From Stenotrophomonas maltophilia (GTDB lineage Bacteria > Pseudomonadota > Gammaproteobacteria > Xanthomonadales > Xanthomonadaceae): a DNA stretch of 64,000 nucleotides. A program made the translations under genes and the position numbers. The DNA lies in contig FOZF01000001.1 in NCBI GenBank assembly GCA_900113425.1, positions 1,280,358 through 1,344,357 on the forward strand, read 5' to 3'. The notes beneath the pieces are model-generated. The model was given only the letters and a program-made list of their open reading frames with translations, was not told where the DNA came from and did no database searches. Each line of letters opens with the position of its first letter. The first letter of the stretch is position 1. This document shows positions 36,215 to 45,484 of the stretch, one piece after another.

Positions 36215-37317
36215 CCGCCCTGTTCCTCGCTCGCGACCGGCGCAGACGCATCGGCAGGCTTGGCACCGCTGGCCGGCGCCGCATCACGGGCGGCCACCTT
36301 CAGGCCCGGGCGCAGCTTGCCGGTGCCGTCGACCACGATGCGCTGGCCCGCGGCCAGCCCCTGCTTGATCTCGACCACGCCGGCACGGCGCGCGCCGGTG
36401 ACCACGTCCACGCGCTCGACGCTGTCGTCGGCGGCGATGCGGTACACGAAACTGTCACGGCCCACCTGCACCACCGCGATCTCCGGGATCACCAGCGCCG
36501 GGCGCTCGGGGCGGAACAGGCGCACATCGAGCAGCATGCCCGGGCGCAGCGCATGGTCGGCGTTGGCGAAGTCGGCACGCACGGTCACCGCGCGGGTGGC
36601 CGGGTCGATGCGTGCATCGATGGTGGTGACCTCTCCTTCGAACGTGCGCCCCGGCCACGCGACGCTGGTCGCGCTGACCTTGTCGCCCTCCGAAAGCGCA
36701 GCCAGTTCCACTTCGGGCACCTGGAAATCGACATGCATGCGCTCGATGTCGTCCAGGGTGGCAATCACCGTGGTCGGCGTCAGCAGCGTGCCAGGGCTGA
36801 CCTGGCGGATACCCAGCACGCCCGCGAACGGCGCGCGCACGCGACGGTCGCCGATGTCGGCCTGCATCTGCGCGACACGGGCCTCGGCGGCATCGCGGAT
36901 CGACTTCTGCGTATCCAGCGTGGCGCTGGACACCAGCCGCTGCGTGGCCAGCTCGCGCTGGCGGCGGTACAGCTGGTCGGCCTCGTGGAAGGTGGCCTGC
37001 GCCTGCACCAGCGCAGCTTCCTGGGCCTGGCCGCGCAGGGTCACGATCGGCGCACCTGCGGCGATCTGCTGGCCGCTTTCGAAGTGCACCTTCTCCACGA
37101 TCTCACTGACCTTGGCGGTGACGCTGATCGACTCCCGCGCCTTGGCCGTACCCAGCGCCTGCAGGGTGTCGTTCCATTGCGTCGGCTGCACGATCTGCGC
37201 GGTGACCGGCACCGCTTCCCCCTGCCGTCGCGCGGCGGCCTCCTGTTTGCCTGCGCACCCGGCCAGGACGGCCAGGCTGAGGCCAAGGGCCAGGGTCGAA
37301 GCGATACGAGCCAACAT
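36211..37317 (-). CDS. RND efflux periplasmic adaptor lipoprotein
   Basis: Membrane-fusion protein of 368 residues linking the RND pump to an outer-membrane channel. Lipoprotein signal with lipobox LAGC near residue 20. Then the lipoyl halves (SVTAKVSEIVEKVHFESGQQ and RRVRAPFAGVLGIRQVSPG), a short coiled-coil hairpin between them, a beta-barrel domain and a membrane-proximal domain. The C terminus is Ala/Pro/Ser-rich. The start was chosen at the ATG opening the lipoprotein signal. It overlaps the pump gene by an ATGA junction. Confidence 0.92.
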   Translation of the reverse strand: MLARIASTLALGLSLAVLAGCAGKQEAAARRQGEAVPVTAQIVQPTQWNDTLQALGTAKARESISVTAKVSEIVEKVHFESGQQIAAGAPIVTLRGQAQEAALVQAQATFHEADQLYRRQRELATQRLVSSATLDTQKSIRDAAEARVAQMQADIGDRRVRAPFAGVLGIRQVSPGTLLTPTTVIATLDDIERMHVDFQVPEVELAALSEGDKVSATSVAWPGRTFEGEVTTIDARIDPATRAVTVRADFANADHALRPGMLLDVRLFRPERPALVIPEIAVVQVGRDSFVYRIAADDSVERVDVVTGARRAGVVEIKQGLAAGQRIVVDGTGKLRPGLKVAARDAAPASGAKPADASAPVASEEQGG

Positions 37318-37539
37318 GAACGGTCCTGATTGATCCACGGCCGCCGAGTGTAGGCATCCCCCCGCGAAGGCGGTATATGCCAAGCGTTTACCGGCGTGGA
37401 ACCGGCGTCGCGATAGCGGCCTGAACCCGTTCCATGCAAGGGTCTGTGCGGCGGTGTCGGCGTATGTCGGGATGTATCCGGCCGGCCGCTGGGCGCGCTG
37501 CCGTCGTAGAGTCGGAAAGGTCCGGCGGAGGGCGTCGGA

Positions 37540-37571
37540 CCGGGTCGGATCCTGGCGGGGATCCGACCCGG
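37540..37571. repeat. Dispersed palindrome in adaptor/cysB gap
   Basis: CCGGGTCGGATCC pairs perfectly with GGATCCGACCCGG. It lies in a 323-bp stretch (37318-37640) between the adaptor and the LysR-type gene; apart from this repeat and a possible adaptor promoter in the AT-richer part near 37370, I see nothing in it. Confidence 0.7.
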
Positions 37572-37640
37572 TTGTTCCTTTCCCGGGCCGGTCCATGGAG
37601 GCTCATCGCAGGGTCAGGGCGCAGCCCTTTCCGACCGCCC

Positions 37641-38624
37641 TCACACCGTGATGGTCTGGGTCAGCGATTCCCAGGTCGGCGGCAGCGGCCACGCGGCCAC
37701 CTGGTTGCCGTCCAGTACCCGGCGCAGGTCCCGCGGATCGATCTGCGGCGCCAGCACATGCACCAGCTCCAGCGCGTAATCGCGCAGCACGCGGTCACGC
37801 GGCAGAACCGCCCAGGCAATGCACTCGGCGATCGGAGCGGGTGCCGGCCATGCCCTGAGGTCTTCGTCGAGGGAACTGACCGCCATTTCGGCCAGCAGGC
37901 CCACACCCAGACCGGTACGCACATAGGTCTTGATCAGATCGGCGTCCAGCGCAGTCAGCGCCAGATCCGGAACCAGCCCGTTGGCAGCAAAGGCACGCTG
38001 CAGCGACGAGTTCGGGCGCGTGGACGATTCATAGCTGATCAGGGGCTGGCGGGCGAGCGCCGCCAGGTCCGGTGCGCGGCCCGCGCGATCCAGCGGATGG
38101 CCTTTGGGCACCACCACCAGCCGCCGCCAGCGGAACAACGGCACGGCGATGCCATCGCTGGGTTCCCCGCCGGCCGTACTGATGATGGCGATGTCCGCAT
38201 CACCCTGGCTCAACCGGTCCAGCGCATCGGCTTCGGCGGCCTGCTGCAGGTGCACGCTGACCTGCGGATACGCCTGCTTGATCGCCGCCACCGCCGGCGG
38301 CAGCACGAAGCGCGCCTGGGTATGGGTGGTGGTCAGGATCAGCTGGCCCTGGCTTTCGCGGCGCTGGTTGGCCGCGTAGGTGCGGATGTTGTTGGCCTCG
38401 GCCAGCACGGCGCGCGCGCGGGAGATCACCTCGGTGCCGGCCGGGGTGACCGACTCCAGGCTGCGACCCTTGCGTACGAACAGCAGGAAGCCCAGCTCGT
38501 CCTCCAGCTGCTTGAGCTGCTTGGACAGGCCGGGTTGGGTGGCGTGCACGCGCGAGGCAGCCAGCGTGATGTTCAGCTCGGCGTCGGCGATGGCGACCAG
38601 ATAGCGCAGCTGGGTCAGCGTCAT
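37641..38624 (-). CDS. cysB: CysB-type LysR regulator
   Basis: LysR-family regulator, 327 residues, of the CysB/Cbl branch. Helix-turn-helix: LTQLRYLVAIADAELNITLAASRVHATQPGLSKQL with the CysB-like TQPGLSKQLKQLEDELG; the effector domain has TTTHTQARFVLPPAV, a match to the CysB sulfate/acetylserine-binding loop. The start was set at the ATG opening the domain; an upstream in-frame start adds fourteen poor residues. It diverges from cysteine synthase with 205 bp between, so control of sulfur assimilation in response to O-acetylserine is likely. Confidence 0.88.
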   Translation of the reverse strand: MTLTQLRYLVAIADAELNITLAASRVHATQPGLSKQLKQLEDELGFLLFVRKGRSLESVTPAGTEVISRARAVLAEANNIRTYAANQRRESQGQLILTTTHTQARFVLPPAVAAIKQAYPQVSVHLQQAAEADALDRLSQGDADIAIISTAGGEPSDGIAVPLFRWRRLVVVPKGHPLDRAGRAPDLAALARQPLISYESSTRPNSSLQRAFAANGLVPDLALTALDADLIKTYVRTGLGVGLLAEMAVSSLDEDLRAWPAPAPIAECIAWAVLPRDRVLRDYALELVHVLAPQIDPRDLRRVLDGNQVAAWPLPPTWESLTQTITV

Positions 38625-38680
38625 GGGCGGGCAGGCAGCAGGGGCGGAAGTCCACTCTAGGGTCAATTACCGTCACCAGC

Positions 38681-38700
38681 TTATAACCAAAGGTTGTTTA
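38681..38700. promoter_or_regulatory. AT-rich imperfect palindrome, possible CysB site
   Basis: TTATAACC-AAA-GGTTGTTTA lies in the middle of the divergent cysB/cysK region, 57-76 bp upstream of cysB and about 130 bp before cysK. LysR-type regulators bind such AT-rich dyads; the assignment is inference. Confidence 0.35.
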
Positions 38701-38829
38701 AGAAAGGCATCTGGTCATTTCCGGGCGTCATATGCCGGCGCTACGGTCAGCCGGCAGCCGCTGGCGTGAACAGCCAGCCGTCCCTCTTCCGCCCGCCGTC
38801 CTGGCGCGGCCCGCCTCCGGAGCGCTTCC

Positions 38830-39789
38830 ATGGCCCTGTACGACTCCATCCTCGACACTGTCGGCAACACCCCCATCGTCAAGCTGCAGCGCCTGGCGCC
38901 GCCGCAGGTCAGCCTCTACGCCAAGGTCGAGTCGTTCAATCCCGGCGGTTCGGTCAAGGACCGCCTGGCGCTGGCGATCATCCTCGACGCCGAGGCCCGT
39001 GGCCTGCTCAAGCCGGGTGACACCATCGTCGAAGCCACCTCGGGCAACACTGGCGTGGCGCTGGCGATGGTGGCCGCCGCCCGTGGCTACAAGTTCGTGG
39101 CGACCATGGTCGAGACGTTCTCGGTGGAACGCCGCAAACTGATGCGTGCCTACGGCGCCAAGGTGATCCTGACCCCGGCGGCGGAACGTGGCAGCGGCAT
39201 GGTGCGCAAGGCGCGCGAACTGGCCGAACAGCATGGCTGGTTCCTCGCCAGCCAGTTCGCCAATCCGGCCAACCCGGCCTACCACCGCAACACGACGGCG
39301 GCGGAGATCCTGCGCGACTTCGCCGGCAGGCGCCTGGACTATTTCGTCAGCGGCTGGGGAACGGGCGGAACCCTCACCGGTGTCGGCGAGGTGCTGAAGG
39401 TCGCACGGCCGCAGACCCGCATCATCGCCACCGAGCCGGCCGGCGCCGCGCTGCTCAAGGGCGATGACTGGAAGCCGCACAAGATCCAGGGCTGGACGCC
39501 GGACTTCGTGCCGGACGTGCTCAACCGCGACGTGGTGGACGAGCTGCTGAGCGTGGACGACGAACGCGCCATCGCCATCGCGCGCCGGCTGGCCGCCGAG
39601 GAGGGCATCTTCGTCGGCATCTCCGCCGGCGCCACGGTCGCCAGCGCGCTGGATGTGGCCAGCCGTGCCGAGCCGGGTTCAGTGATTCTGGCGATGCTTC
39701 CGGATACCGGCGAGCGCTACTTCTCCACACCCCTGTTTGCCGACGTGAACGAAGGTTCCGACGACGACTGGCTGGCCGGCCTGCCGTGA
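38830..39789 (+). CDS. cysK: CysK, cysteine synthase (O-acetylserine sulfhydrylase)
   Basis: PLP enzyme that makes cysteine from O-acetylserine and sulfide. 319 residues; IVKLQRLAPPQVSLYAKVES, the PLP lysine in NPGGSVKDRLAL (Lys42), substrate loop ATSGNTGVALAMVAA, GTGGTLTGVGEVLK phosphate loop, and ISAGATVASALDVA near the C terminus. The substrate loop is followed by MVETFSVERRKLMRAYGAKV, where E. coli CysK has MPETMSLERRKLL, so the usual Pro and Met are changed. It diverges from cysB. A palindromic repeat follows the gene. Confidence 0.93.
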   Translation: MALYDSILDTVGNTPIVKLQRLAPPQVSLYAKVESFNPGGSVKDRLALAIILDAEARGLLKPGDTIVEATSGNTGVALAMVAAARGYKFVATMVETFSVERRKLMRAYGAKVILTPAAERGSGMVRKARELAEQHGWFLASQFANPANPAYHRNTTAAEILRDFAGRRLDYFVSGWGTGGTLTGVGEVLKVARPQTRIIATEPAGAALLKGDDWKPHKIQGWTPDFVPDVLNRDVVDELLSVDDERAIAIARRLAAEEGIFVGISAGATVASALDVASRAEPGSVILAMLPDTGERYFSTPLFADVNEGSDDDWLAGLP

Positions 39790-39794
39790 CACTC

Positions 39795-39835
39795 GGGGTC
39801 GGATCCCTTTTCCGCAGGGAAAGGGCTCTGACCCC
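39795..39835. repeat. Dispersed GGGGTCGGA-type palindrome
   Basis: GGGGTCGGATCCCTTTTCC, then GCA, then GGGAAAGGGCTCTGACCCC: nested inverted repeat after cysK, nearly identical to the copy at 62880. The rest of the 211-bp gap to the macro-domain gene shows nothing else. Confidence 0.8.
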
Positions 39836-40000
39836 TTTCTGCTTCAGCCTGCGTGAAGGTGGCGACCGCCATCGTGCGTGAAGACCGTCGGATCGCAGCG
39901 CGTGAGACGGTCATGACGCAGCATCGATGGCCTGTCCCCTACGCTGGGTACAGCCGCCGCAGGTACTGCGCGGAACATCCGACAGGCAGGAGACGGACGC

Positions 40001-40600
40001 ATGAAGATCGAAGTGTGGCAGGGCGACATCACGACCCTGGCGGTGGATGCGATCGTCAACGCGGCCAATGAATCGCTGCTGGGTGGCGGCGGAGTGGACG
40101 GTGCGATCCACCGTGCCGCCGGCCCCGGCCTGCTGGCCGAATGCCGGCAACTGCCGGAACTGCGCCCAGGCGTGCGCTGCCCGACCGGTGAAGTGCGCGC
40201 CACCGGCGCCCATGCATTGCCGGCCCGGCACGTGCTGCACACGGTGGGCCCGGTCTGGCACGACGGCCTGCGCGATGAACCCGCACTGCTGGCCAACTGC
40301 TACTGGAAATCGCTGCAGCTGGCCGAATCGCTCGGGGTGCAGTCGATCGCGTTTCCGGCCATCAGCTGCGGCGTGTACGGCTATCCGCTGTACCAGGCCG
40401 CGCAGATCGCCGTGACGGAAACCCTGGCGTGGCAACGCAGCCATGCACAGCCGATGCGGATCGTGCTGGTTGCTTTCAATACCGCCACGGCCAAGGCCTA
40501 TCAGCAGGCTCTGGCCAGTGCCGGGCAGAACGCGGACAACGAAGTACGCGGCACGCTGCTGCCGCCGCTGGGCGATACCGGCTTCGCTGCCGCGCATTGA
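40001..40600 (+). CDS. Macro-domain O-acetyl-ADP-ribose deacetylase
   Basis: YmdB-like macrodomain hydrolase, 199 residues. ADP-ribose loop [26 protein letters not shown], second loop [24 protein letters not shown], and [20 protein letters not shown]. Members hydrolyse O-acetyl-ADP-ribose or remove ADP-ribose from substrates. CAGGAGACG gives a good ribosome site. It is about 20 residues longer than E. coli YmdB because of a C-terminal tail. Single gene closed by a bidirectional terminator. Confidence 0.92.
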   Translation: MKIEVWQGDITTLAVDAIVNAANESLLGGGGVDGAIHRAAGPGLLAECRQLPELRPGVRCPTGEVRATGAHALPARHVLHTVGPVWHDGLRDEPALLANCYWKSLQLAESLGVQSIAFPAISCGVYGYPLYQAAQIAVTETLAWQRSHAQPMRIVLVAFNTATAKAYQQALASAGQNADNEVRGTLLPPLGDTGFAAAH

Positions 40601-40622
40601 ACACAGGGCGGCGGCACTGAAG

Positions 40623-40649
40623 AAAAGGCCGGGCAATGCCCGGCCTTTT
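40623..40649. terminator. Bidirectional intrinsic terminator
   Basis: AAAAGGCCGGG-CAATG-CCCGGCCTTTT. On either strand the GC stem is followed by four T, ending the macro-domain gene (+) and the convergent lipoprotein gene (-). Confidence 0.85.
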
Positions 40650-40674
40650 CATTGCGGCGGTGCCCCTGGACGCG

Positions 40675-41814
40675 TCAGCGGCTGGCCGCGTCGACGGCGG
40701 CGTCACCCGGCACGGCCGCCGCATCCGCCGCTGCGCGGGCCGCCGACGCCGCGGCGCCGGCAGCGCTGGCGCCATCGATCTGCACGCGCACCTCGACCAG
40801 GCCCTGCTCGTCGCTGAGGCTGGAAACATCGACGGTGTAATGACCGGCCGGCAGCGATTCCTGCAGACGCGCGTTGGTGCCGTTGCCGCCGTCGTCGTCG
40901 ACCAGCTCGACATCACCGCCGACCACACGCAGCACGGTGTCCACCTGACCGGAGATCGCATCCAGGCGAACGTCGGCCGGACGCTCCAGTGTCAGCAGGA
41001 AGCGACGGCGACCTTCGCTGTCGAGCATGGTGAACACGCTGCCCGACTGCGGCAGTTGGGTACCGTCGCGCTCGACGATGTTGCCCGGCAGCTCGGTGCG
41101 GGCAACGGTCAGCTTGAAGGTGCCGGACGCATCATCGTCCAACCCGCGCACGCCCAGCGTGTACTTGCCGGGCTGCAACGGCAGCGAGAGGCGCGAATTG
41201 GTGCTGTCACCGCCATCGTCGTTCTCCGCATCGATCTCGCCGCCCTTCAGCTTCAGCACGGTATCGAACGCGTCGGACGACAGGTTGACCTCATAGAGGC
41301 CGGCCTTGTCCACCTGCAGGGTGTAGTCCTGCGATCCGGAAACCAGCATGTCCACGACTTCGCCGCTGCCTGCGATGGGCTTGCCGTCGTAGGGCACCAG
41401 CTTCTCCACCCGCAGGCGGTAAGGGCCGTAGGCAGTCGGGCTGTCGGCGTTGACCGCCACCTGGTAGGTGCCGGCGCCGTTGGCGCGGAACGCCAGCGAT
41501 ACATCCCCGCTGCGCTCATAGCCGGTGCGGCTGCTGGCGACCAGGCTGCCATTGTTGAACACGGCAATCGAGCCGCTGAGGGCACCGGTCAGCTTCATGC
41601 CCACCAGCTGCTTGTCCTCCAGCGTGATCTGGTACAGCTGGTGATGGCTGCCGTCATTGAAATTGATGCCGCTGCGCGAGGTGATCTCGCCGGAAACGGG
41701 CTTGTCGAACTCGAGCGACGGGGCCTTGCCCACATCGGCATTGCTGCCGGAGCGGTTGCAACCGCCTGCGGCGAGGACCGTAGCAACGGCCAGCGTGATT
41801 GCTGCCAAACGCAT
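40675..41814 (-). CDS. Lipoprotein with PPC-like beta repeats
   Basis: A 379-residue lipoprotein: signal MRLAAITLAVATVLAAGGC with lipobox AAGGC. The rest is made of about three to four copies of a ~100-residue beta domain like the bacterial pre-peptidase C-terminal (PPC) fold; each ends with a strand pair such as PGKYTLGVRGLDDDASGTF, AGHYTVDVSSLSDEQGLVE and AGTYQVAVNADSPTAYGPY, and contains DDDGG or DDGGDSTNSR turns that could bind calcium. The C terminus is a low-complexity Ala-rich stretch. No catalytic domain is visible. PPC domains usually accompany secreted peptidases; a stand-alone array is unusual. The start was chosen at the ATG opening the lipoprotein signal. Confidence 0.72.
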   Translation of the reverse strand: MRLAAITLAVATVLAAGGCNRSGSNADVGKAPSLEFDKPVSGEITSRSGINFNDGSHHQLYQITLEDKQLVGMKLTGALSGSIAVFNNGSLVASSRTGYERSGDVSLAFRANGAGTYQVAVNADSPTAYGPYRLRVEKLVPYDGKPIAGSGEVVDMLVSGSQDYTLQVDKAGLYEVNLSSDAFDTVLKLKGGEIDAENDDGGDSTNSRLSLPLQPGKYTLGVRGLDDDASGTFKLTVARTELPGNIVERDGTQLPQSGSVFTMLDSEGRRRFLLTLERPADVRLDAISGQVDTVLRVVGGDVELVDDDGGNGTNARLQESLPAGHYTVDVSSLSDEQGLVEVRVQIDGASAAGAAASAARAAADAAAVPGDAAVDAASR

Positions 41815-41894
41815 GTTTTTTCTCCTTGGCCTTCCATGTGTGTCCCCCGGGCCGGCCGGGCCCGCGGGAGGCGGAAAAGATACCCGCAAAAGCA

Positions 41895-41917
41895 AACGCC
41901 GGCGTGAGGCCGGCGTT
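41895..41917 (-). terminator. Terminator hairpin after fba
   Basis: AACGCCGGC and GCCGGCGTT form a perfect 9-bp stem with a 5-base loop; TGCTTTTGCG follows on the minus strand. It lies 28 bases after the fba stop. Confidence 0.75.
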
Positions 41918-41944
41918 GCCCTGTTCATCCTGCGATGGAACCGA

Positions 41945-42949
41945 TCAACCGTTCCACTTGCCCAGTGCAGCCAGGCCGTTTTCCTTGGCGCGCTCGAACA
42001 CGGTCTTCTGCGCGGCGGCGTAGTTGCCCTTCATGTCCTTGGCCCACAGCTTCAGTGCCGCCTGCTGCATGGCACGGCCGTAGGAGAAGCTCAGCGGCCA
42101 CGGCAGGTTGCCCAGCTGGTTCATCGCATTGAGGTGGGCGGTGGACTGTTCATCGCTCTGGCCGCCGGACAGGAACACCACGCCCGGCAGGATGGCCGGC
42201 ACGGTGCTCTTCAGGCACATCACGGTGGACTCGGCCACTTCCTCGACGTCGGCCTGCTCTTCGCAGTCCTTGCCCGAGATGACCATCGAAGCCTTCAGGA
42301 TGGTGCCTTCCAGCAGCACGTTCTGCTGGTACAGGGCGTCGAACAGCGAACGCAGGGTGGCTTCGGTGACTTCGTAGCAGGTCTCGATGTCGTGGTCGCC
42401 GTCCATGATCACCTCCGGCTCGACCATCGGCACCAGGCCGCATTCCTGGCACAGCGCGGCGTAGCGTGCCAGCGCATGGGCGTTGGATTCGATGCAGGTG
42501 CCCGACGGAATACTCTCGCCGATGTTGATGACCGCACGCCACTTGGCGAAGCGCGCACCCAGCTTGTAATACTCCTGCAGGCGCTCGCGCAGGCCGTCCA
42601 GGCCTTCGGTCACCAGCTCGCCCGGGCAGCCGGCCAGCGGATGCGCACCCTTGTCCACCTTGATGCCCGGAATCATGCCGTGGTCGGCCATGTACTTGGC
42701 GAACGGCACGCCGTCCTTGGTCGACTGGCGGATGGTTTCGTCGTACAGGATGGCGCCGGAAATGTGCTCGTTGAGCTTCGGCGTGGTCAGCAGCAGTTCG
42801 CGATAGGCGCGACGGTTCTCCTCGGTGTTCTCGATGCCCACGCCGGCGAAGCGCTTGGCGATGGTACCGGTGGATTCGTCGATCGCGATGATGCCCTTGC
42901 CCGGGGCAACCATGGCCTGGGCGGTTTCAGCCAGCTGTTCGATGCTCAT
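41945..42949 (-). CDS. Class I fructose-bisphosphate aldolase
   Basis: Schiff-base aldolase of glycolysis and gluconeogenesis, 334 residues. Class I features: GKGIIAIDESTGTIAKRF, EISGAIL-like EHISGAILYDETIRQ, AKWRAVINIG with the Schiff-base region, VEPEVIMDGDHDIETCYE and TVPAILPGVVFLSGGQSDE with GGQSDEQSTAHLNAMN. Most bacteria use class II; class I is usual in Xanthomonads. The start was set at the ATG before SIEQLAETAQ, since the leader further upstream is not family-like. Last gene of the leftward sugar-phosphate cluster, after pyk. Confidence 0.93.
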   Translation of the reverse strand: MSIEQLAETAQAMVAPGKGIIAIDESTGTIAKRFAGVGIENTEENRRAYRELLLTTPKLNEHISGAILYDETIRQSTKDGVPFAKYMADHGMIPGIKVDKGAHPLAGCPGELVTEGLDGLRERLQEYYKLGARFAKWRAVINIGESIPSGTCIESNAHALARYAALCQECGLVPMVEPEVIMDGDHDIETCYEVTEATLRSLFDALYQQNVLLEGTILKASMVISGKDCEEQADVEEVAESTVMCLKSTVPAILPGVVFLSGGQSDEQSTAHLNAMNQLGNLPWPLSFSYGRAMQQAALKLWAKDMKGNYAAAQKTVFERAKENGLAALGKWNG

Positions 42950-43072
42950 GTACTTCCTGTGGCGGGTGCGGGAAAAACGTAAGTATAGCCCCGCAGCCCG
43001 TGGCCTCGACGTGGAGGCCAGACTGGAAACGATTCCAATGTCCATTCAGGACAGGCGCTGTCCTGCAGCGTT

Positions 43073-43104
43073 CCGGTCGGAGCCCCGGTGGGGCTCCGAC
43101 CCGG
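43073..43104. repeat. Palindrome after pyk
   Basis: CCGGTCGGAGCCCC-GGTG-GGGCTCCGACCCGG, a near-perfect stem related to the GGGGTCGGA family. It lies 12 bases after the pyk stop and could act as its transcript end. Confidence 0.7.
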
Positions 43105-43115
43105 TTCCGCAGCGG

Positions 43116-44582
43116 TTACAGATCGCCCAGACCGCTGGCGCGACCGTCTTCGCCCACCTCGAGCAGGCGCAGGGTGTTGGTCGCACCGTGGGTTTCCATG
43201 TGCTCGCCACTGGTGAACACCACCCGATCGCCGGCCTGCAGCAGATCCGATTCGACCAGCAGGCGGATGCTGCCACGTGCGGCTTCGCGCGGGGTCAGGC
43301 CACGGCTGTCGAAATTGATCGGGAACACATCGCGCATCAGCGCCATCTGCCGGCGTGCGCCGTCATGGCGGGTCACCGCGAACACCGGTGCCTTGGCACG
43401 GAAGCGCGACAGGTAGCGCGCGGTACCACCGGACTCGGTCATGGCCACGATGGCCCGCACGCCCACGTGCTGGGACAGGAACATGGTCGCCATCGCGATG
43501 GCCTGGTCGGCGCGCTCCAGGTTGCGCGGCGACGCATTGAAGTCGGTCTCGGTCTGGAACTGGCGCTCGGCGCCCAGGCAGATGCGCGCCATCGCCTCCA
43601 CGGCCTTGACCGGATACGCACCGGCAGCGGTTTCAGCCGACAGCATCACCGCATCGGTGCCGTCGATCACCGAGTTGGCCACGTCCAGCACTTCGGCGCG
43701 GGTCGGGATCGGGCTTTCCACCATCGATTGCAGCATCTGGGTGGCGGTGATCACCACCTTGTTCTGCGCCAGCGAGGCCTTGATGATCTTCTTCTGCAGG
43801 CCCGGCAGTTCGGCGTCGCCGATTTCCACGCCGAGGTCACCGCGCGCCACCATCACCACGTCACTGGCCTCGACGATCTCTTCCAGGTTCTCGATCGCTT
43901 CGGTGCGCTCGATCTTGGACACCAGCGCGGCGTAGCAGCCGTGCGATTCGGCGATCGCGCGGGCATCGTTCATGTCCTGCGCATTGCGGCAGAAGGAAAC
44001 GGCGATGAAGTCGACACCGATCTTGGCGACGATCCCGATCAGCTCCTTGTCGCGCTCGGTCAACGCGCCCAGCGACAGGCCACCGCCCTGCTTGTTCAGG
44101 CCCTTGCGATCGGACAGCACACCGTCGTTGAGCACGGTGCTGATGATCCGCTCGCCCTGCACCTCCACGACCTGCAGCTGCATCAGGCCGTCATCGAGGA
44201 GCAGGACATCGCCGGGGCCAACGTCCTGCGGCAGGCCGAGGTAGCTCACGCCTACCTGCGTGGCATCGCCGGCCGGCGCGTTGGGGGACGCGACCAGATC
44301 GAAACGGTCGCCCGCCTTGAGATGGATCTTGCCTTCGGCAAAGCGCTCGATGCGGATCTTCGGGCCCGGCAGGTCGGCCAGGATGCCCACTTCCACGCCC
44401 ACCCGCTGCGCGGCGGCACGCACGTCGGCGGCACGCTTGGCCTGGCCGGACGGGTCACCGTGGCTGAAGTTCAGGCGCACCACGTTGACGCCGGCGCGGA
44501 ACAGATCCTCCAGCACGCCCGGCGGATCGGTGGCCGGACCGAGGGTGGCTAGGATCTTGGTGCGACGCTGACGCTCGAACAT
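43116..44582 (-). CDS. pyk: Pyruvate kinase
   Basis: Last enzyme of glycolysis: phosphoenolpyruvate plus ADP to pyruvate and ATP. 488 residues; RRTKILATLGPATD N terminus, LNFSHGDPSGQAKRA, and PK signature IVARGDLGVEIG with metal Glu/Asp. Allosteric C-terminal domain with VAMTESGGTARYLSRFR. In the gap upstream (44583-44797) lies a SMAG pair. Divergent neighbours are absent; all cluster genes run left. Confidence 0.95.
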   Translation of the reverse strand: MFERQRRTKILATLGPATDPPGVLEDLFRAGVNVVRLNFSHGDPSGQAKRAADVRAAAQRVGVEVGILADLPGPKIRIERFAEGKIHLKAGDRFDLVASPNAPAGDATQVGVSYLGLPQDVGPGDVLLLDDGLMQLQVVEVQGERIISTVLNDGVLSDRKGLNKQGGGLSLGALTERDKELIGIVAKIGVDFIAVSFCRNAQDMNDARAIAESHGCYAALVSKIERTEAIENLEEIVEASDVVMVARGDLGVEIGDAELPGLQKKIIKASLAQNKVVITATQMLQSMVESPIPTRAEVLDVANSVIDGTDAVMLSAETAAGAYPVKAVEAMARICLGAERQFQTETDFNASPRNLERADQAIAMATMFLSQHVGVRAIVAMTESGGTARYLSRFRAKAPVFAVTRHDGARRQMALMRDVFPINFDSRGLTPREAARGSIRLLVESDLLQAGDRVVFTSGEHMETHGATNTLRLLEVGEDGRASGLGDL

Positions 44583-44722
44583 GGTGAATGGGCCTCTCCC
44601 GTTAAAGCACGGAAATTAGCACATCCTTCACGCCCCATGTATGCGGTTACAACCTTGTGCCGTCTGACTCTGCGGGACATGTAACGGACATCGCCCGGAC
44701 ATACGCCGGCGCAGGGTGTCTG

Positions 44723-44783
44723 GTAGCGTCGGGCCATCCCCGGCCGGCGTCGGGCAGAGCCGCCGGGCATGGCCCGGCGCTGC
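44723..44783. repeat. SMAG pair upstream of pyk
   Basis: GTAGCGTCGGGCCATCCCCG (degenerate, from 44723) and CGCCGGGCATGGCCCGGCG-CTGC (44761-44783), in opposed orientation between the HAD gene end and pyk. Confidence 0.75.
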
Positions 44784-44797
44784 CGATCAAAGATGCA

Positions 44798-45484
44798 TCA
44801 GGCCAACAGTGTCGTCAGCTGTACCGGCTCGCGTGCCAGCTGGCCCGCACCGGCTTCAGTGAGCTCCGCTTCGCCACCAAACCCCCACAGCACACCGATG
44901 CTGCGCAGGCCGTGGTGACGCGCACCCTCGATATCCATGCGACGGTCGCCGATCATCCAGCACTGCGCGGGCGACACCCGCAGCCGGCGCAGCGCTTCGC
45001 CGACCAGCTCGGGCTTGTGGCTGCGCGAACCATCCAGGGTCGAGCCGATGATGTCCTCGAACAATCCGCCGAACGGCAGATGGGCCAGGATCCGGCGCGC
45101 GTGCGGTTCGTTCTTGGCAGTGACCACCGCCAGGCGGTGACCACGCGCATGCAATGTGCGCAGGGCGTCCTCCACCTGCGGGTACACCGTGTGCTCGCGC
45201 CAGCCCTCGGCATCGAAGCGCTCGCGGTAGTACCCGACGGCCTGCTCCACCCGCGCCGGTTCGATGAACAGCGGCGCGAACGTGGTGCGCAGCGACGGCC
45301 CGATCCAGCCCAGCAGGGTTTCCCGCGCCGGCACCGGATGCTCCATCTTCTGCAGCGCATAAGCGATGCAGGTGGTGATGCCCACCTGCGAATCGATCAG
45401 CGTACCGTCCAGGTCGAAGAAGAGCGTCGCGCGCTCTTCTGCTGCCTGGTGCGCAGAACCGGCCGGCGTGCCGTCCGGGTTCAT
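44798..45484 (-). CDS. HAD-family phosphatase, phosphoglycolate-phosphatase-like
   Basis: HAD hydrolase of 228 residues: motif [12 protein letters not shown] with the nucleophile Asp, motif [10 protein letters not shown], Lys in [13 protein letters not shown], motif [14 protein letters not shown]. The cap (about 40-110) fits the Gph/PPase branch. It overlaps pgk by an ATGA junction. Being coupled to pgk suggests clearing of a phosphorylated side product such as 2-phosphoglycolate, which is inference; the substrate is not readable from sequence. Confidence 0.85.
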   Translation of the reverse strand: MNPDGTPAGSAHQAAEERATLFFDLDGTLIDSQVGITTCIAYALQKMEHPVPARETLLGWIGPSLRTTFAPLFIEPARVEQAVGYYRERFDAEGWREHTVYPQVEDALRTLHARGHRLAVVTAKNEPHARRILAHLPFGGLFEDIIGSTLDGSRSHKPELVGEALRRLRVSPAQCWMIGDRRMDIEGARHHGLRSIGVLWGFGGEAELTEAGAGQLAREPVQLTTLLA

